A DNA stretch of 64,000 bases from Hyphomicrobiales bacterium (lineage in GTDB: Bacteria > Pseudomonadota > Alphaproteobacteria > Rhizobiales > Xanthobacteraceae), in contig JAKFYI010000011.1 of the NCBI GenBank assembly GCA_021730985.1, positions 59,076 through 123,075 on the forward strand. Reading direction: 5' to 3'. Below, in pieces: positions 42,369-51,113 of the stretch; within the stretch, counting starts at the first letter, position 1; each line of letters begins with the position of its first letter. The translations under genes and the position numbers were made by a program. The notes under the pieces are model-generated. The model did not search any database, was not told the DNA's origin, and saw nothing but the letters and a program-made list of their open reading frames with translations.

Positions 42369-43478
42369 TTAAGCCGCCGCGGACTTGCCGATCGCCGCGT
42401 TGACGCGAGGCAGCACCTGCTCGGCCATCAGCGTCATCGAACGCTTCTCCAGCGCCGGATCGGCCATGTCCACGCCGGCATAGACGATCTCGCCGAAATC
42501 GCCCACCTCCTCGCGCATCGCAAGGACGCGGTCGGCCACCTTGTTGGGCGAGCCGGTGATCATGCAGTGGTCGAGCACGTAATCGAGCGTGATCTCCTCG
42601 TCCGGCTGGTCCTTGTGGCTCTTGAACACATAGAGCCGCTTGCCGCGCTTCATCTTCGAATACATCTGATGCCAGTAGAAGCGGTACGGGCTGTTGTCGT
42701 CCTCGCGGCCATATCGCGCCGCGGTCTTGTCGTCTTCCGCGACAAAGATCGTGCGCGCGATCCGCCAGTCCGACACCTTCGGCTCGACGCCGGCCTCGGC
42801 CTTGCCCTTGCTGTAGTTCTGCCAGTGCGATTTGAGATGATTCTGCAGCAGGAAGTTGGCCGACAGCGGGTGGAAGTCGCGGCGGCCCATGTGCACCACG
42901 CCGGGCGAGAACGGCGCCACCACGGTGCCGACAATCTCCGGACGCGGCTTCTGGAACGGCTTGCCGAGATAGCCGATGCCCAGCGGCTTATCGATGGTGC
43001 GGCTGGTCGAGACCTTGTAGCGATTGTCGGGGAAGTCGATGTCGTAGGGCGGATCGCGCTCCCAGATCGCCAGGATGACGTCGATCGATTCCGCGAACAT
43101 CTTGTTGCGGTCCTGCTCCAGGATGCCGAGCGCCTCGGCGTCCGAGGTCAGCGCACCGGGACTGACGCCGAAGATGAAGCGGCCCTGCGACATGTTGTCG
43201 AACATCGCCGCGTGCTGGGCGACCAGCACGGGATGCATGTGCGACAGGTTCGAGGTGCCGGTGGCAAGCTTGATGGTCTTGGTGTCCGGAATCAGCGTCG
43301 CAAGGAACATCATGCTGTTGGTGATGGTCTCGCAGGCGTCCGTGAGGTGCTCGCCGACGAAGGCATCGTAGAAGCCGAGCTTGTCGGCCAGGATGATGGC
43401 CTCGCGGTCCTCGCGCAGGCTCTGCGACCAGTCCTTGTGCATCGGATGCACCGGCATGGTGAAGTAACCCAGTCTCAT
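42369..43478 (-). CDS. LLM-class flavin-dependent oxidoreductase
   Basis: 369 residues from ATG at 43478 (MRLGYFTMPVHP). Luciferase-like barrel: LADKLGFYDAFVGEHLTD, KLATGTSNLSHMHPVLVAQHAAMFDNMSQGRFIFGVSPG, and a long insertion around 200-290 before the final barrel part. The subgroup includes limonene and other monooxygenases working with a flavin reductase supplied in trans. It is on the same strand as the ABC ATPase gene, separated by a repeat. It is divergent from the NMT1-type binding protein. Confidence 0.88.
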   Translation of the reverse strand: MRLGYFTMPVHPMHKDWSQSLREDREAIILADKLGFYDAFVGEHLTDACETITNSMMFLATLIPDTKTIKLATGTSNLSHMHPVLVAQHAAMFDNMSQGRFIFGVSPGALTSDAEALGILEQDRNKMFAESIDVILAIWERDPPYDIDFPDNRYKVSTSRTIDKPLGIGYLGKPFQKPRPEIVGTVVAPFSPGVVHMGRRDFHPLSANFLLQNHLKSHWQNYSKGKAEAGVEPKVSDWRIARTIFVAEDDKTAARYGREDDNSPYRFYWHQMYSKMKRGKRLYVFKSHKDQPDEEITLDYVLDHCMITGSPNKVADRVLAMREEVGDFGEIVYAGVDMADPALEKRSMTLMAEQVLPRVNAAIGKSAAA

Positions 43479-43564
43479 TCCTCGATCTCCGCTCTCTACT
43501 CTGCGCAACGAAGCTGCTACCCTTTACTACCTTACAGTGGGCCTTAGCCCAAGGGCGTTCCATC

Positions 43565-44545
43565 ATGAAAGCCATGCGCCTTGCCGTACTCGGCTTCGCT
43601 CTCGCCCTGCCGGCTGGCTCCGCCAGCGCCGCCGACCTGACCCTGGTGCGGCTCAACACCTTCCCGACCGCGCGGTCGCTGCCGTTTTTTGTCGGCGTCG
43701 AGAAGGGCATTTTCGCCAAGCACGGCATCAAGCTGGAATTCGAGTTCACCGAGAGTTCCAGCGCGCAGCGCTCCGGCCTCGCCGCGGGCAAGTTCGAGAT
43801 TGTGCATTCGGCGGTCGATAACGCGCTCGCCATGATCGAGGTCGCCAAGGTGGATGTGGTGATCGTGTCAGGCGGCGACGGCGGCACCAACGAGTTCATC
43901 GTCAGCAAGGGCATCAACTCCTACCAGGACATCCGCGGCAAGGCGCTGGTGACCGACGCGCCGAACACCGCCTACGCGGTGCAGGCCAAGAAGATCCTGG
44001 CCCGGCACGGACTCAAGGAGAACATTGACTACCGCATCAACGCCGCCGGCGCCGGCCCCTTCCGCCTCAAGGCGATGCTGGAGGGCGGCGACAATGCCGC
44101 GGCGATCATGAACCTGCCGTTCTCCGCGCAGGCGATCGAGGCCGGCATGACGAGCCTGGGCCGCACCGTCGATCTGCTCGGGCCGTATCAGGCCGGCGGC
44201 GCGTTCGTGCTGCGCTCGTGGGCCAAAGCCAACCCGGACGTGCTGGAGCGTTACCTCGCGGGTTACATCGAGTCGCTGCGCTGGGTGCTCGACAAGAACA
44301 ACCGCGACGAAGCGATCAATGTCCTGATGGAGAAGCGCAACCTGAACCGCACGCTCGCCACCCGCAGCTATGACCTGATGATCGAGCCCGGCTTCGGCTT
44401 CAATCCCGATGCGAAGCTCAACGGCGAGGGTTTCGACAATGTGCTGAAGCTGCGCCAGGAGGTCGAAGGCAGCCCGATGCCGGAGCCGTCGAAATATCTC
44501 GATCTGTCGTACTACGACCGCGCGTTGAAGCGGCTGGCACGCTGA
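43565..44545 (+). CDS. NMT1/THI5-like ABC substrate-binding protein
   Basis: 326 residues. Signal peptide MKAMRLAVLGFALALPAGSASA, then ADLTLVRLNTFPTARSLPFFVGVEKGIFAKHGIKLEFEFTESSSAQRSGLAAGKFEIVHSAVDNA. This is the standard pattern of sulfonate, nitrate or pyrimidine-precursor binding proteins. The ORF ends 23 nt before the low-GC patch. No TauBC-type membrane genes are adjacent; the only such pair in the window is at 57144-58816. Confidence 0.9.
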   Translation: MKAMRLAVLGFALALPAGSASAADLTLVRLNTFPTARSLPFFVGVEKGIFAKHGIKLEFEFTESSSAQRSGLAAGKFEIVHSAVDNALAMIEVAKVDVVIVSGGDGGTNEFIVSKGINSYQDIRGKALVTDAPNTAYAVQAKKILARHGLKENIDYRINAAGAGPFRLKAMLEGGDNAAAIMNLPFSAQAIEAGMTSLGRTVDLLGPYQAGGAFVLRSWAKANPDVLERYLAGYIESLRWVLDKNNRDEAINVLMEKRNLNRTLATRSYDLMIEPGFGFNPDAKLNGEGFDNVLKLRQEVEGSPMPEPSKYLDLSYYDRALKRLAR

Positions 44546-44568
44546 CTCTTTATCTTCGTAAAAGGGCG

Positions 44569-45044
44569 ATGGCAGAGCCTATGTTCTGGCGATCATTTTT
44601 AAAAATCGCAGCATTTTTAGTTTTTGGACACGCGTCATATTCGCAAGGCGCTAGCTCCGAAATTGAAATTCTTTCGAAGGATGATGCGCGATCAATATTT
44701 GCAATGACGCGCGCTCAATGGACAACGAATGCTCAGAGGGGCGCTGCTGCTGGGCAAGCCAAGATGATGGGCACGCCGGAGTCAGGAATAGCAATGGTGA
44801 TGTCGACCCCGAAGAGCGAACTCATCGTCAAGCCTGACTACAGCAACAGCAGCAATCGACCGGCCTTCAAGTTACGGTTGGATATCGTGATTCTGCGGCT
44901 TCCGCCATACTAACAAAACCTGTCTTGGAATCCGCAATTCAGAAGGCAAAAGAACAACTCGCGCCGGAATTCGAAGTGACCGCGACCGTTGAACGAATCC
45001 AAAATAGGGTGGTCATATTTTTCATTATCGTTGAAATCAAATAG
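44569..45044 (+). pseudogene. secreted hypothetical protein gene broken by a frameshift
   Basis: The first frame (44569-44913) gives 114 residues with a signal peptide (MFWRSFLKIAAFLVFGHASYSQ; ATG at 44581 is the better start). After VKPDYSNSSNRP it becomes unconvincing and stops. The next frame, from about 44865 to TAG at 45042-45044, reads GLQVTVGYRDSAASAILTKP, ESAIQKAKEQLAPEFEVTAT and VERIQNRVVIFFIIVEIK, with a clear helix and strand. Adding one C in CGACCGGCC near 44863 would join the two into a protein of about 158 residues. Local GC is well below that of the neighbours, suggesting recent transfer. Sequencing error cannot be excluded. Confidence 0.65.
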
Positions 45045-45195
45045 CGCGGTCCCGCGCAGTTCGCTGAAATAGCATCCGGTGACGGCGCGGGCGTCCGCCG
45101 GGCTCCGAGCGCTCACCCCACTTTTCAGCCCCATCGACAGCCCTTTATGATCGGCAGGTCCGGCTCTTGGTAGCCCGGCACTCTGGGAGCTTAAA

Positions 45196-45465
45196 ATGAA
45201 AGGGATTGCGCTTCTTTCTGCCGCCATCATCGCATTGTCCGCCAATGTTGCGGCAGCCCAAAAAAGACAGACCGACGATTCACGTTGGGTCGATCAATGC
45301 GTTCGCGACAGCGCCGGTTATGCGGTGTCCGAGCGGATCAAGGTCATGTACTGCTCGTGCATGGTCACAAGGATGAGCGACAACGAAACCCGCTCAGTCT
45401 CGCAATGGGAGCAGGCCAACCCGCGCGTTCGCGACGACTGCGCGCGCCGGGCGGGCTGGAACTGA
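45196..45465 (+). CDS. small secreted protein with four cysteines, 89 aa
   Basis: Signal peptide MKGIALLSAAIIALSANVAAA is cleaved before QKRQTDDSRW. The mature 68 residues contain four Cys (DQCVRDS, YCSCMV, DDCARRAGWN), which could form two disulfides or bind a metal. GGGAG lies six bases before ATG. I recognise no family. The gene is intact and follows the broken secreted-protein gene by 151 bases, in which nothing else is visible. Confidence 0.7.
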   Translation: MKGIALLSAAIIALSANVAAAQKRQTDDSRWVDQCVRDSAGYAVSERIKVMYCSCMVTRMSDNETRSVSQWEQANPRVRDDCARRAGWN

Positions 45466-45576
45466 ACTTCACCGGCTTCCGATCTGGTGCGGCGCCCGTC
45501 TGACATCAGGCGGGCGTCGTATACCATTTGACCGCCCGATCGGCGCCAGAATTTGTGCCGGACAACTGGAGCCGCC

Positions 45577-46503
45577 ATGCGCTTGTTTCTGACAGCCGCC
45601 GTCACCGCGCTCGCTATCGTTTGCGCCGCACCTGCGGCCTTGGCACAAACGCCTCCCGAGCCACTCGTGCGGGTCGAAGGACTGCGCCAGATTTCGCCGC
45701 ACGTCCACATCATCCCGGACAACAGCGTCCCGGCGGTTCCGAACGTCGGCTACATTGTCGGCGATCACGCCGTTCTGGTGGTCGATACCGGACTGGGCCC
45801 GCGCAACGGCGCAGCCGTTCACGAGGTGGCGAAGAAACTCGCCGGCACCAAGCTACTTTATCTGGTAACCACCCACGTTCATCCCGAGCACGATCTCGGC
45901 GCCCAGGCGTTTCCCGACTCAACGAAGCTGATCCGCTCCACCGACCAGTTGAAGGACATCGCCGAGTCGGGCCTGCGGCTCGCCAAGATTTTCGCAAGCC
46001 GCTCCGCGCTCCACGCCGAACTGCTCAAGGACGCCGATTTCCGCAAGGCCGACATCACCTTCGAGCGCGAGTACGAACTCGATCTGGGCGGCGTGCGCGC
46101 GAGGCTCGTTGCCATGGGCGCCAACCACACGCTCGGTGATACCGCCGTCTGGATCGAATCCGGACGGGTGCTGTTCTCCGGCGACGTCGCCATGCGTCCT
46201 CAGCCGGTATTCGCGAGTCCTCACTCGACCCGCCGGCAATGGCTCGCCAGCCTCGATCGGCTCAAAGCACTCAAGCCCGCCATCATCGTGCCGAGCCACG
46301 GGCCGACGGGCGACGGCACCGCATTCATCTCCGGCTATCGCGCCTATCTGATCGAGGTGCGCGACCGCACCGAGGCCGAGAAGAAAGCCGGCCGCACCAT
46401 CGACCAGGTGGTGGAAGCGGTTACCGCCGCGTTCGGCGACCGCGCCCCGGACAAGGGCCGCCTCGCGGGCGCGATCAGGGCCGCCTATGCCGAGGCGCCA
46501 TAA
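45577..46503 (+). CDS. MBL-fold metallo-hydrolase, periplasmic
   Basis: 308 residues from ATG at 45577, with GGAG six bases upstream. Signal peptide MRLFLTAAVTALAIVCAAPAALA precedes QTPPEP. The metallo-beta-lactamase motif is TTHVHPEHDLGAQ (HxHxxHD with Glu at the variable site), followed by His in GANHTLGDTAVWIE, Asp in LFSGDVAMRP and the final His in VPSHGPTG. The set is complete for a binuclear zinc hydrolase of the quinoprotein-relay-associated type. The substrate is unknown. Confidence 0.88.
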   Translation: MRLFLTAAVTALAIVCAAPAALAQTPPEPLVRVEGLRQISPHVHIIPDNSVPAVPNVGYIVGDHAVLVVDTGLGPRNGAAVHEVAKKLAGTKLLYLVTTHVHPEHDLGAQAFPDSTKLIRSTDQLKDIAESGLRLAKIFASRSALHAELLKDADFRKADITFEREYELDLGGVRARLVAMGANHTLGDTAVWIESGRVLFSGDVAMRPQPVFASPHSTRRQWLASLDRLKALKPAIIVPSHGPTGDGTAFISGYRAYLIEVRDRTEAEKKAGRTIDQVVEAVTAAFGDRAPDKGRLAGAIRAAYAEAP

Positions 46504-46608
46504 CGGCGCTGCGCGCTGGAAATTGCCATCTTGTCAGTCGGCCCACGATGGTATTCGTTGGGCCGCTGCCCGCCGGACAACAGGCGGAAAAAACACTGGG
46601 GGGACAAG

Positions 46609-47586
46609 ATGCACAAACTCAAACACATTTTGATGGCCGCCTTGCTGTGCGGGATCGCGGGATCCCATGCCTCAGCCCAAGCTTTTCCGACAAAGCCGAT
46701 CACGATGCTGGTGGTGTTTGCGCCGGGCGGCGCCACCGACGTGCTGGCCCGCATTGCCGCCGATCACATGAGCCGCACGCTTGGTCAGCGGGTCATCGTC
46801 GAAAATGTCAGCGGCGCCGGCGGCACGATCGGCGGAGCGCGCGGCGCGCAGGCCGAGCCGGACGGTTACACCCTCACGGTCGGCAGTCTCGGCAGCCACT
46901 CGGCCGCGCCGTCGATCTACCGGAGCATCAAATATGACCCGCGGGAACTTGAGCCGATCGGAGTGATCGCGGGCACACCGCTCTATTTCGTCGTGCGCAA
47001 CACCTTCCCGGCCAAGACCTTTAAGGAGTTCGATGCCCATGTGCGGGCCAACGCCGGCAAGGTCACCAACGGGCACGCCGGTGTCGGATCGACCAACCAC
47101 CTCGCCTGCCTGCTGCTGTCCCACATCACCAAGCTGGAGTTCAATTCGGTGGCGTATCGCGGCGAAGGCCCCGCCATCCAGGACCTGATCGCTGGTCACG
47201 TCGATTCCGCCTGCACGCTGGCGCCTGCCATCGTGCCACACATCCAAGGCGGCAAGGTTCGCGCGCTGATGGGCGCGTCGGCGGAACGCGCCGCGCTCAC
47301 GCCCGACACGCCGGGCGCGAAGGAGGCCGGCGTGCCGGACTATATTTTCCAAGGCTGGAACGCGGTGTTCGCACCGAAGGGAACACCCGCCGCGGTTCGC
47401 GCGAAACTGACCGATGCGCTCAATGCCGCGCTGGCCGATCCCACGGTCTCGGGACGCATCCTGGAACTGGGCTCCGTTCCTGCGAAGCCGGAGGAGCGGA
47501 CACCCGAGCATTTGACCCGGCTGGTCAAGTCCGAGGTCGATCGCTGGTCCGTCGTCATCAAGGCGGCGGGGATCAGCGAGCCGTAA
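46609..47586 (+). CDS. Bug/TctC-type solute-binding protein
   Basis: 325 residues from ATG at 46609, preceded by GGGGGG. Signal peptide MHKLKHILMAALLCGIAGSHASA, then QAFPTKPITMLVVFAPGGATDVLARIAADHM and VIVENVSGAGGTIGGARGAQAEPDGYTLTVG. This is a standard family member. It lies upstream of the ThDP enzyme gene with a family D repeat between, and 105 nt downstream of the MBL hydrolase gene. Confidence 0.92.
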   Translation: MHKLKHILMAALLCGIAGSHASAQAFPTKPITMLVVFAPGGATDVLARIAADHMSRTLGQRVIVENVSGAGGTIGGARGAQAEPDGYTLTVGSLGSHSAAPSIYRSIKYDPRELEPIGVIAGTPLYFVVRNTFPAKTFKEFDAHVRANAGKVTNGHAGVGSTNHLACLLLSHITKLEFNSVAYRGEGPAIQDLIAGHVDSACTLAPAIVPHIQGGKVRALMGASAERAALTPDTPGAKEAGVPDYIFQGWNAVFAPKGTPAAVRAKLTDALNAALADPTVSGRILELGSVPAKPEERTPEHLTRLVKSEVDRWSVVIKAAGISEP

Positions 47587-47620
47587 TTGCCGATTTGATA
47601 AGCTGCCAAATTCAAGAACG

Positions 47621-47778
47621 CGTCATGGCCGGGCTAGTCAGCGCAAGTCGGGTTTACCCGACTTGCGCCACCAAATAACGTACGCAACTCGGGCAAGCCC
47701 AAGTTGCGGTGCCATCCACGTCTTGCTTTATGGTCCCAAAGAAAGACGTGGATACCCGGCATAAAGCCGGGCATGACG
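47621..47778. repeat. palindromic intergenic repeat, family D
   Basis: CGCAAGTCGGGTTTACCCGACTTGCG is an additional perfect inner hairpin. CATCCACGTCTTGCTTTATG pairs with AAAGACGTGGATACCCGGC, and the ends are CGTCATGGCCGGGCTAG and AGCCGGGCATGACG. Confidence 0.85.
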
Positions 47779-47822
47779 TTGAGAGACGGGTGCCCGCCAC
47801 CGCGGCCCAAGGAAGTTCCCCA

Positions 47823-49619
47823 ATGCCCAACAACATGCTCGATGGCGCGCAGGTCATCGTCGATTACCTGATCCGCCAGAAGGTGCCCTACGCCTTCGGC
47901 CTGTGCGGTCACGGCAATATCCAGTTCATCGACGCGCTGTTCGAGCGCCAGAGCGACATCAAGACCATCTCGACCCATCATGAGAGCGTCTGCGGCTTCA
48001 TGGCCGACGTGTACTACCGCGTGTCCGGCCAGCCGGTTGCGACCTTTACGTCGTGCGGTCCCGGATCGGTGAACCTGCCGATCTCGCTCGCCACCGCTTA
48101 TCTCGACGCGGTGCCATTCCTCGCCGTCACCGGCAACGTGCCGACCTCCCAGTTCGGCCGCGGCGCGTTCCAGGAATTGCATCGCCATCATCAGGCCGAC
48201 TTCCCGTCGAGTGTCCGCACCTTGTGCAAGCGGGTGTACCAGCCGACCCGCGGCGAGCAGGTGCCGATGATGGTGCGGCAGGCCTGGAAGACCATGGTCA
48301 CCGGACGGCCCGGCCCTGTGGTGCTGGACGTGCCCTACGACGTGTTCGAGGAGGCCGCCGCCGAGGAAACGCCGCGCCCGGAGGAGTGGAGCGCCAACAT
48401 CTCATCGCGCTGCGGCGCCGATCCGGATGGTGTGGTGAAGGCCGTGGACATGCTGCTCGCCGCCGAGCGGCCCGTGATCCTGGTCGGACAGGGCTTGAAA
48501 TATTCGCAAGCGACCGGAGAACTGAAGGCGCTGGCCGAGAAGCTCCAAATCCCAGTCGCACATTCGATGTGCGGCATCGGCGGCATCGACACCACCCATC
48601 CGCTGTCGCTTGGCCTTGTGTCTCGCGCAGGCGCCTTGCAGGCCAACAGCGCGACGCGGCAGGCCGACGTGCTCCTTGCATTGGGCGTGAGTTTCGACGA
48701 CCGCACGTCGTCGTCGTGGATTCAAGGCTATTCCTTCACCATACCGCCGACCAAGCTGATCCACGTCGACATCGACCCGGAGGAGATCGGCCGTAACTAT
48801 CCGGTCGCGCTCGGCCTGATGGCGGACGTGCGCACGTTCCTGCGCCAGTTGCTGGCCGAGATCGACCGCCGCAAGGCACTCGATGACAAGGCCGCGGCGC
48901 GCAGGAAGTGGCTCGCGCAGATCGACGGCTGGCGCAAGGAGTGGGACGCCTACATCGCGCCGGGCTTCAAGGACGACTCGACGCCGATCCATCCGCAGCG
49001 CGCCGCGTTCGAAATCGACAAGGCGCTGCCCGAAGACGCCATCATGGTCAGCGACATCGGCGTGCATCACAACTGGCTGCTGCAATACTGCAAACCCAAA
49101 CGTCCCGACTCCCAAGTCGGCTGCATGGGGTTCGGCGCGATGGGCTTCGGCGTCGCCGGCGTGCTGGGCGCGAAGTTTGCCGCGCCCGACCGGCCTTGCG
49201 TCTCGGTGTCCGGCGACGGCGCGTTCTTCATGCACGCCAACGTGCTCGGCACCGCGGTCGAGTACAATCTGCCGGTCGTGTGGGTGGTCTGGAACAACTA
49301 CGCCTACGGCTCGATCCGCGGGTTGCAGCGCGGCTATCTGGGCGGGCGCGAATTGGCCACCGACTTCAAGAACCCGCACACCGGCCAGCCCTACAACCCG
49401 GACTTCGCCGCGATGGCGCGCGCCGCCGGCGTCGAGGGCGTCAGCGTCGAGCGGCCCGGCGATCTCAACGACGCGTTGAAGATGGCGATCGCCGCCAACA
49501 AGCCGTTCCTGATCGACGCCAACATCGGCGGCGACCTCAACCCCGGCGGCGCCGGGGTGTGGGAGCTGCCCGGCACCGGCATCAGCAAACCCGTGATCGG
49601 GGGAAGGTTTGTGCCGTAG
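47823..49619 (+). CDS. thiamine-diphosphate-dependent enzyme (acetolactate synthase-like)
   Basis: 598 residues from ATG at 47823, with AAGGAA eight bases upstream. Three-domain TPP architecture. The N-terminal PYR domain has the catalytic Glu in STHHESVCGFMADVYYR, and the central Rossmann domain has RPVILVGQGLKYS. The C-terminal PP domain has the GDG...NN motif SGDGAFFMHANVLGTAVEYN with VVWNNYAYG. The family includes acetolactate synthase, benzoylformate decarboxylase, sulfoacetaldehyde acetyltransferase and oxalyl-CoA decarboxylase. The regulatory subunit of biosynthetic ALS is not adjacent, so a catabolic decarboxylase or carboligase is more likely. The substrate is not resolved. Confidence 0.88.
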   Translation: MPNNMLDGAQVIVDYLIRQKVPYAFGLCGHGNIQFIDALFERQSDIKTISTHHESVCGFMADVYYRVSGQPVATFTSCGPGSVNLPISLATAYLDAVPFLAVTGNVPTSQFGRGAFQELHRHHQADFPSSVRTLCKRVYQPTRGEQVPMMVRQAWKTMVTGRPGPVVLDVPYDVFEEAAAEETPRPEEWSANISSRCGADPDGVVKAVDMLLAAERPVILVGQGLKYSQATGELKALAEKLQIPVAHSMCGIGGIDTTHPLSLGLVSRAGALQANSATRQADVLLALGVSFDDRTSSSWIQGYSFTIPPTKLIHVDIDPEEIGRNYPVALGLMADVRTFLRQLLAEIDRRKALDDKAAARRKWLAQIDGWRKEWDAYIAPGFKDDSTPIHPQRAAFEIDKALPEDAIMVSDIGVHHNWLLQYCKPKRPDSQVGCMGFGAMGFGVAGVLGAKFAAPDRPCVSVSGDGAFFMHANVLGTAVEYNLPVVWVVWNNYAYGSIRGLQRGYLGGRELATDFKNPHTGQPYNPDFAAMARAAGVEGVSVERPGDLNDALKMAIAANKPFLIDANIGGDLNPGGAGVWELPGTGISKPVIGGRFVP

Positions 49620-49654
49620 TCAGTTTTCCCTGGCATATGCGTCAAACGCGGACC

Positions 49655-49769
49655 TCGTGTCCCGGGCGCAGCGCAGCACGCAGTGGTACGCTGCTGACCC
49701 GGGACCCCGGTTGCGCTAGGAAACCGGGGTCCCGGCTCGCGCGCCTCACGGCGCTTGGCCGGGACACGA
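49655..49769. repeat. palindromic intergenic repeat, family B
   Basis: CTCGTGTCCCGGGCGCAGCGC, GACCCGGGACCCCGGTTGCG, AACCGGGGTCCCGGCTCGCG and TTGGCCGGGACACGAA form nested inverted arms. Confidence 0.85.
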
Positions 49770-49790
49770 AACTGAGGGAGTAGAGAACCC

Positions 49791-50978
49791 ATGCCCGACC
49801 CCATTCCGCAAGAAGCCAAGAACTTCAAACTGCTCGGCCACGATTCGTCGGCGGCCTGGGGCGGCGGCTCGATCGTCGAATACAACAAGGGCTATGTGTA
49901 CGTCGGCGCGGTCGGCGGCTCGAGCTTCAATGGGCCGGAGGGCTTCACGGTCCACGACGTGCGCGACCCGAAAAATCCGAAGAAGGTCGCCGAGGTGAAA
50001 TCGCCGCCCGGCGTGCATTCGCACAAGCTGCGCGTGGTGGACGGCGACATTCTCTATGTGAACTCGGAGCGGCTCGGCGGCGAGGCCGGACGCAACGCCC
50101 GCACCGGACTGTTCATCTTCGACATCTCCAAGGGCGGCGAGCCGAAGCAGATCGGCTTCTACGACATGCCGGGCAACGGCCCGCACCGCTTCGGCGTCGA
50201 CAACAAGCGCAAGCTGGCGATGCTGCCGTGCGCAGCACCCGGTTGGAAGAAGCGCGTGATCTGGACGATGGACATCAAGAATCCGGACAAGCCCGAGGTC
50301 ATCAGCACCTGGGGCTTGCCCTGGATGAAAGAGGCCGACAGCACCGGCGAGGAAGAGGCCGGACATCCGCACGAGGAAGCCATCACCCTGCACGGCCCGC
50401 CGATGATTCGCGGCAATCGCATGTACTGCGCGTGGTGGGGCGGCGGCATTTCCGTCATCGACTGCTCGGACCTGCGCAACATGAAGCTCAGCGGGCACCT
50501 GTCCTGGGCGCCGCCCTTCCCCGGCTCGAACCACACCTGCTGGCCGATCGGCGACAAGCCGTACCTCATCGTCACCGACGAGGCGCGCGCCAAGCAGAAA
50601 TATTGGGACGCGCAGTTCATGTGGATCATCGACGCGCGCAAGGAAGACAAGCTGACGCCGATCGCGACCTTCATGCCCGACCGCGACAAGTACTTCAACC
50701 GCCCCGGCCGCTACGGCGCGCACAACATCCTGGAGCGCGAGATCGCGTCCGAGGGTCCGTGGAAGGACATCGTGTTCCTGACCTACTTCAACGCTGGCTT
50801 GCGCGCGGTGAACGTCAGCGATCCGTTCCATCCGAAGGAGGTCGGCTGCTTCGTGCCGGCGCTGGAGGGCGACCGCCCGGCAGTGCAGTCGAACGACATC
50901 GGCACCGACGACCGGGGCCTGCTCTATCTGATCGACCGCGCCGGCGCCGGAATGCACATTCTGGAGTACGCGGGCTGA
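49791..50978 (+). CDS. LVIVD-type beta-propeller protein
   Basis: 395 residues; GAGGGAG before ATG. Repeated short units of beta-propeller type are visible, such as FTVHDVRDPKNPKKVAEV, LFIFDISKGGEPKQIGFY, ISVIDCSDLRNMKLSGHL and LRAVNVSDPFHPKEVGCF, each a V-x-D-x-S/x-D-P pattern typical of LVIVD repeats. Histidines are frequent (VHSHK, NHTCW, GAHN), which would allow a metal site. No signal peptide is seen although many relatives are exported. The function is unknown; its neighbours are a ThDP enzyme and an SDR. Confidence 0.8.
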   Translation: MPDPIPQEAKNFKLLGHDSSAAWGGGSIVEYNKGYVYVGAVGGSSFNGPEGFTVHDVRDPKNPKKVAEVKSPPGVHSHKLRVVDGDILYVNSERLGGEAGRNARTGLFIFDISKGGEPKQIGFYDMPGNGPHRFGVDNKRKLAMLPCAAPGWKKRVIWTMDIKNPDKPEVISTWGLPWMKEADSTGEEEAGHPHEEAITLHGPPMIRGNRMYCAWWGGGISVIDCSDLRNMKLSGHLSWAPPFPGSNHTCWPIGDKPYLIVTDEARAKQKYWDAQFMWIIDARKEDKLTPIATFMPDRDKYFNRPGRYGAHNILEREIASEGPWKDIVFLTYFNAGLRAVNVSDPFHPKEVGCFVPALEGDRPAVQSNDIGTDDRGLLYLIDRAGAGMHILEYAG

Positions 50979-51008
50979 CGCTGTCCCAGGCGCCGCAAAG
51001 CACTCTGC

Positions 51009-51082
51009 TGTCATCGCCCGCGAAAGCGGGCGATCCAGTAACCACCGAGCGTACTGGATGCCCGCTTTCGCGGGCATGACAC
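51009..51082. repeat. palindromic intergenic repeat, family A (compact copy)
   Basis: GTCATCGCCCGCGAAAGCGGGCGATCCAGTAACCACCGAG directly meets GTACTGGATGCCCGCTTTCGCGGGCATGACA; the shortest complete copy in the window. Confidence 0.92.
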
Positions 51083-51113
51083 CGAGTGAATCGGAACGAG
51101 AACGGAAAGAACA

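Noticed and set aside
44910-45245. Minus-strand ORF of 111 aa
   Set aside because: It lies opposite the C-terminal part of the frameshifted gene and has no ribosome site or family features.
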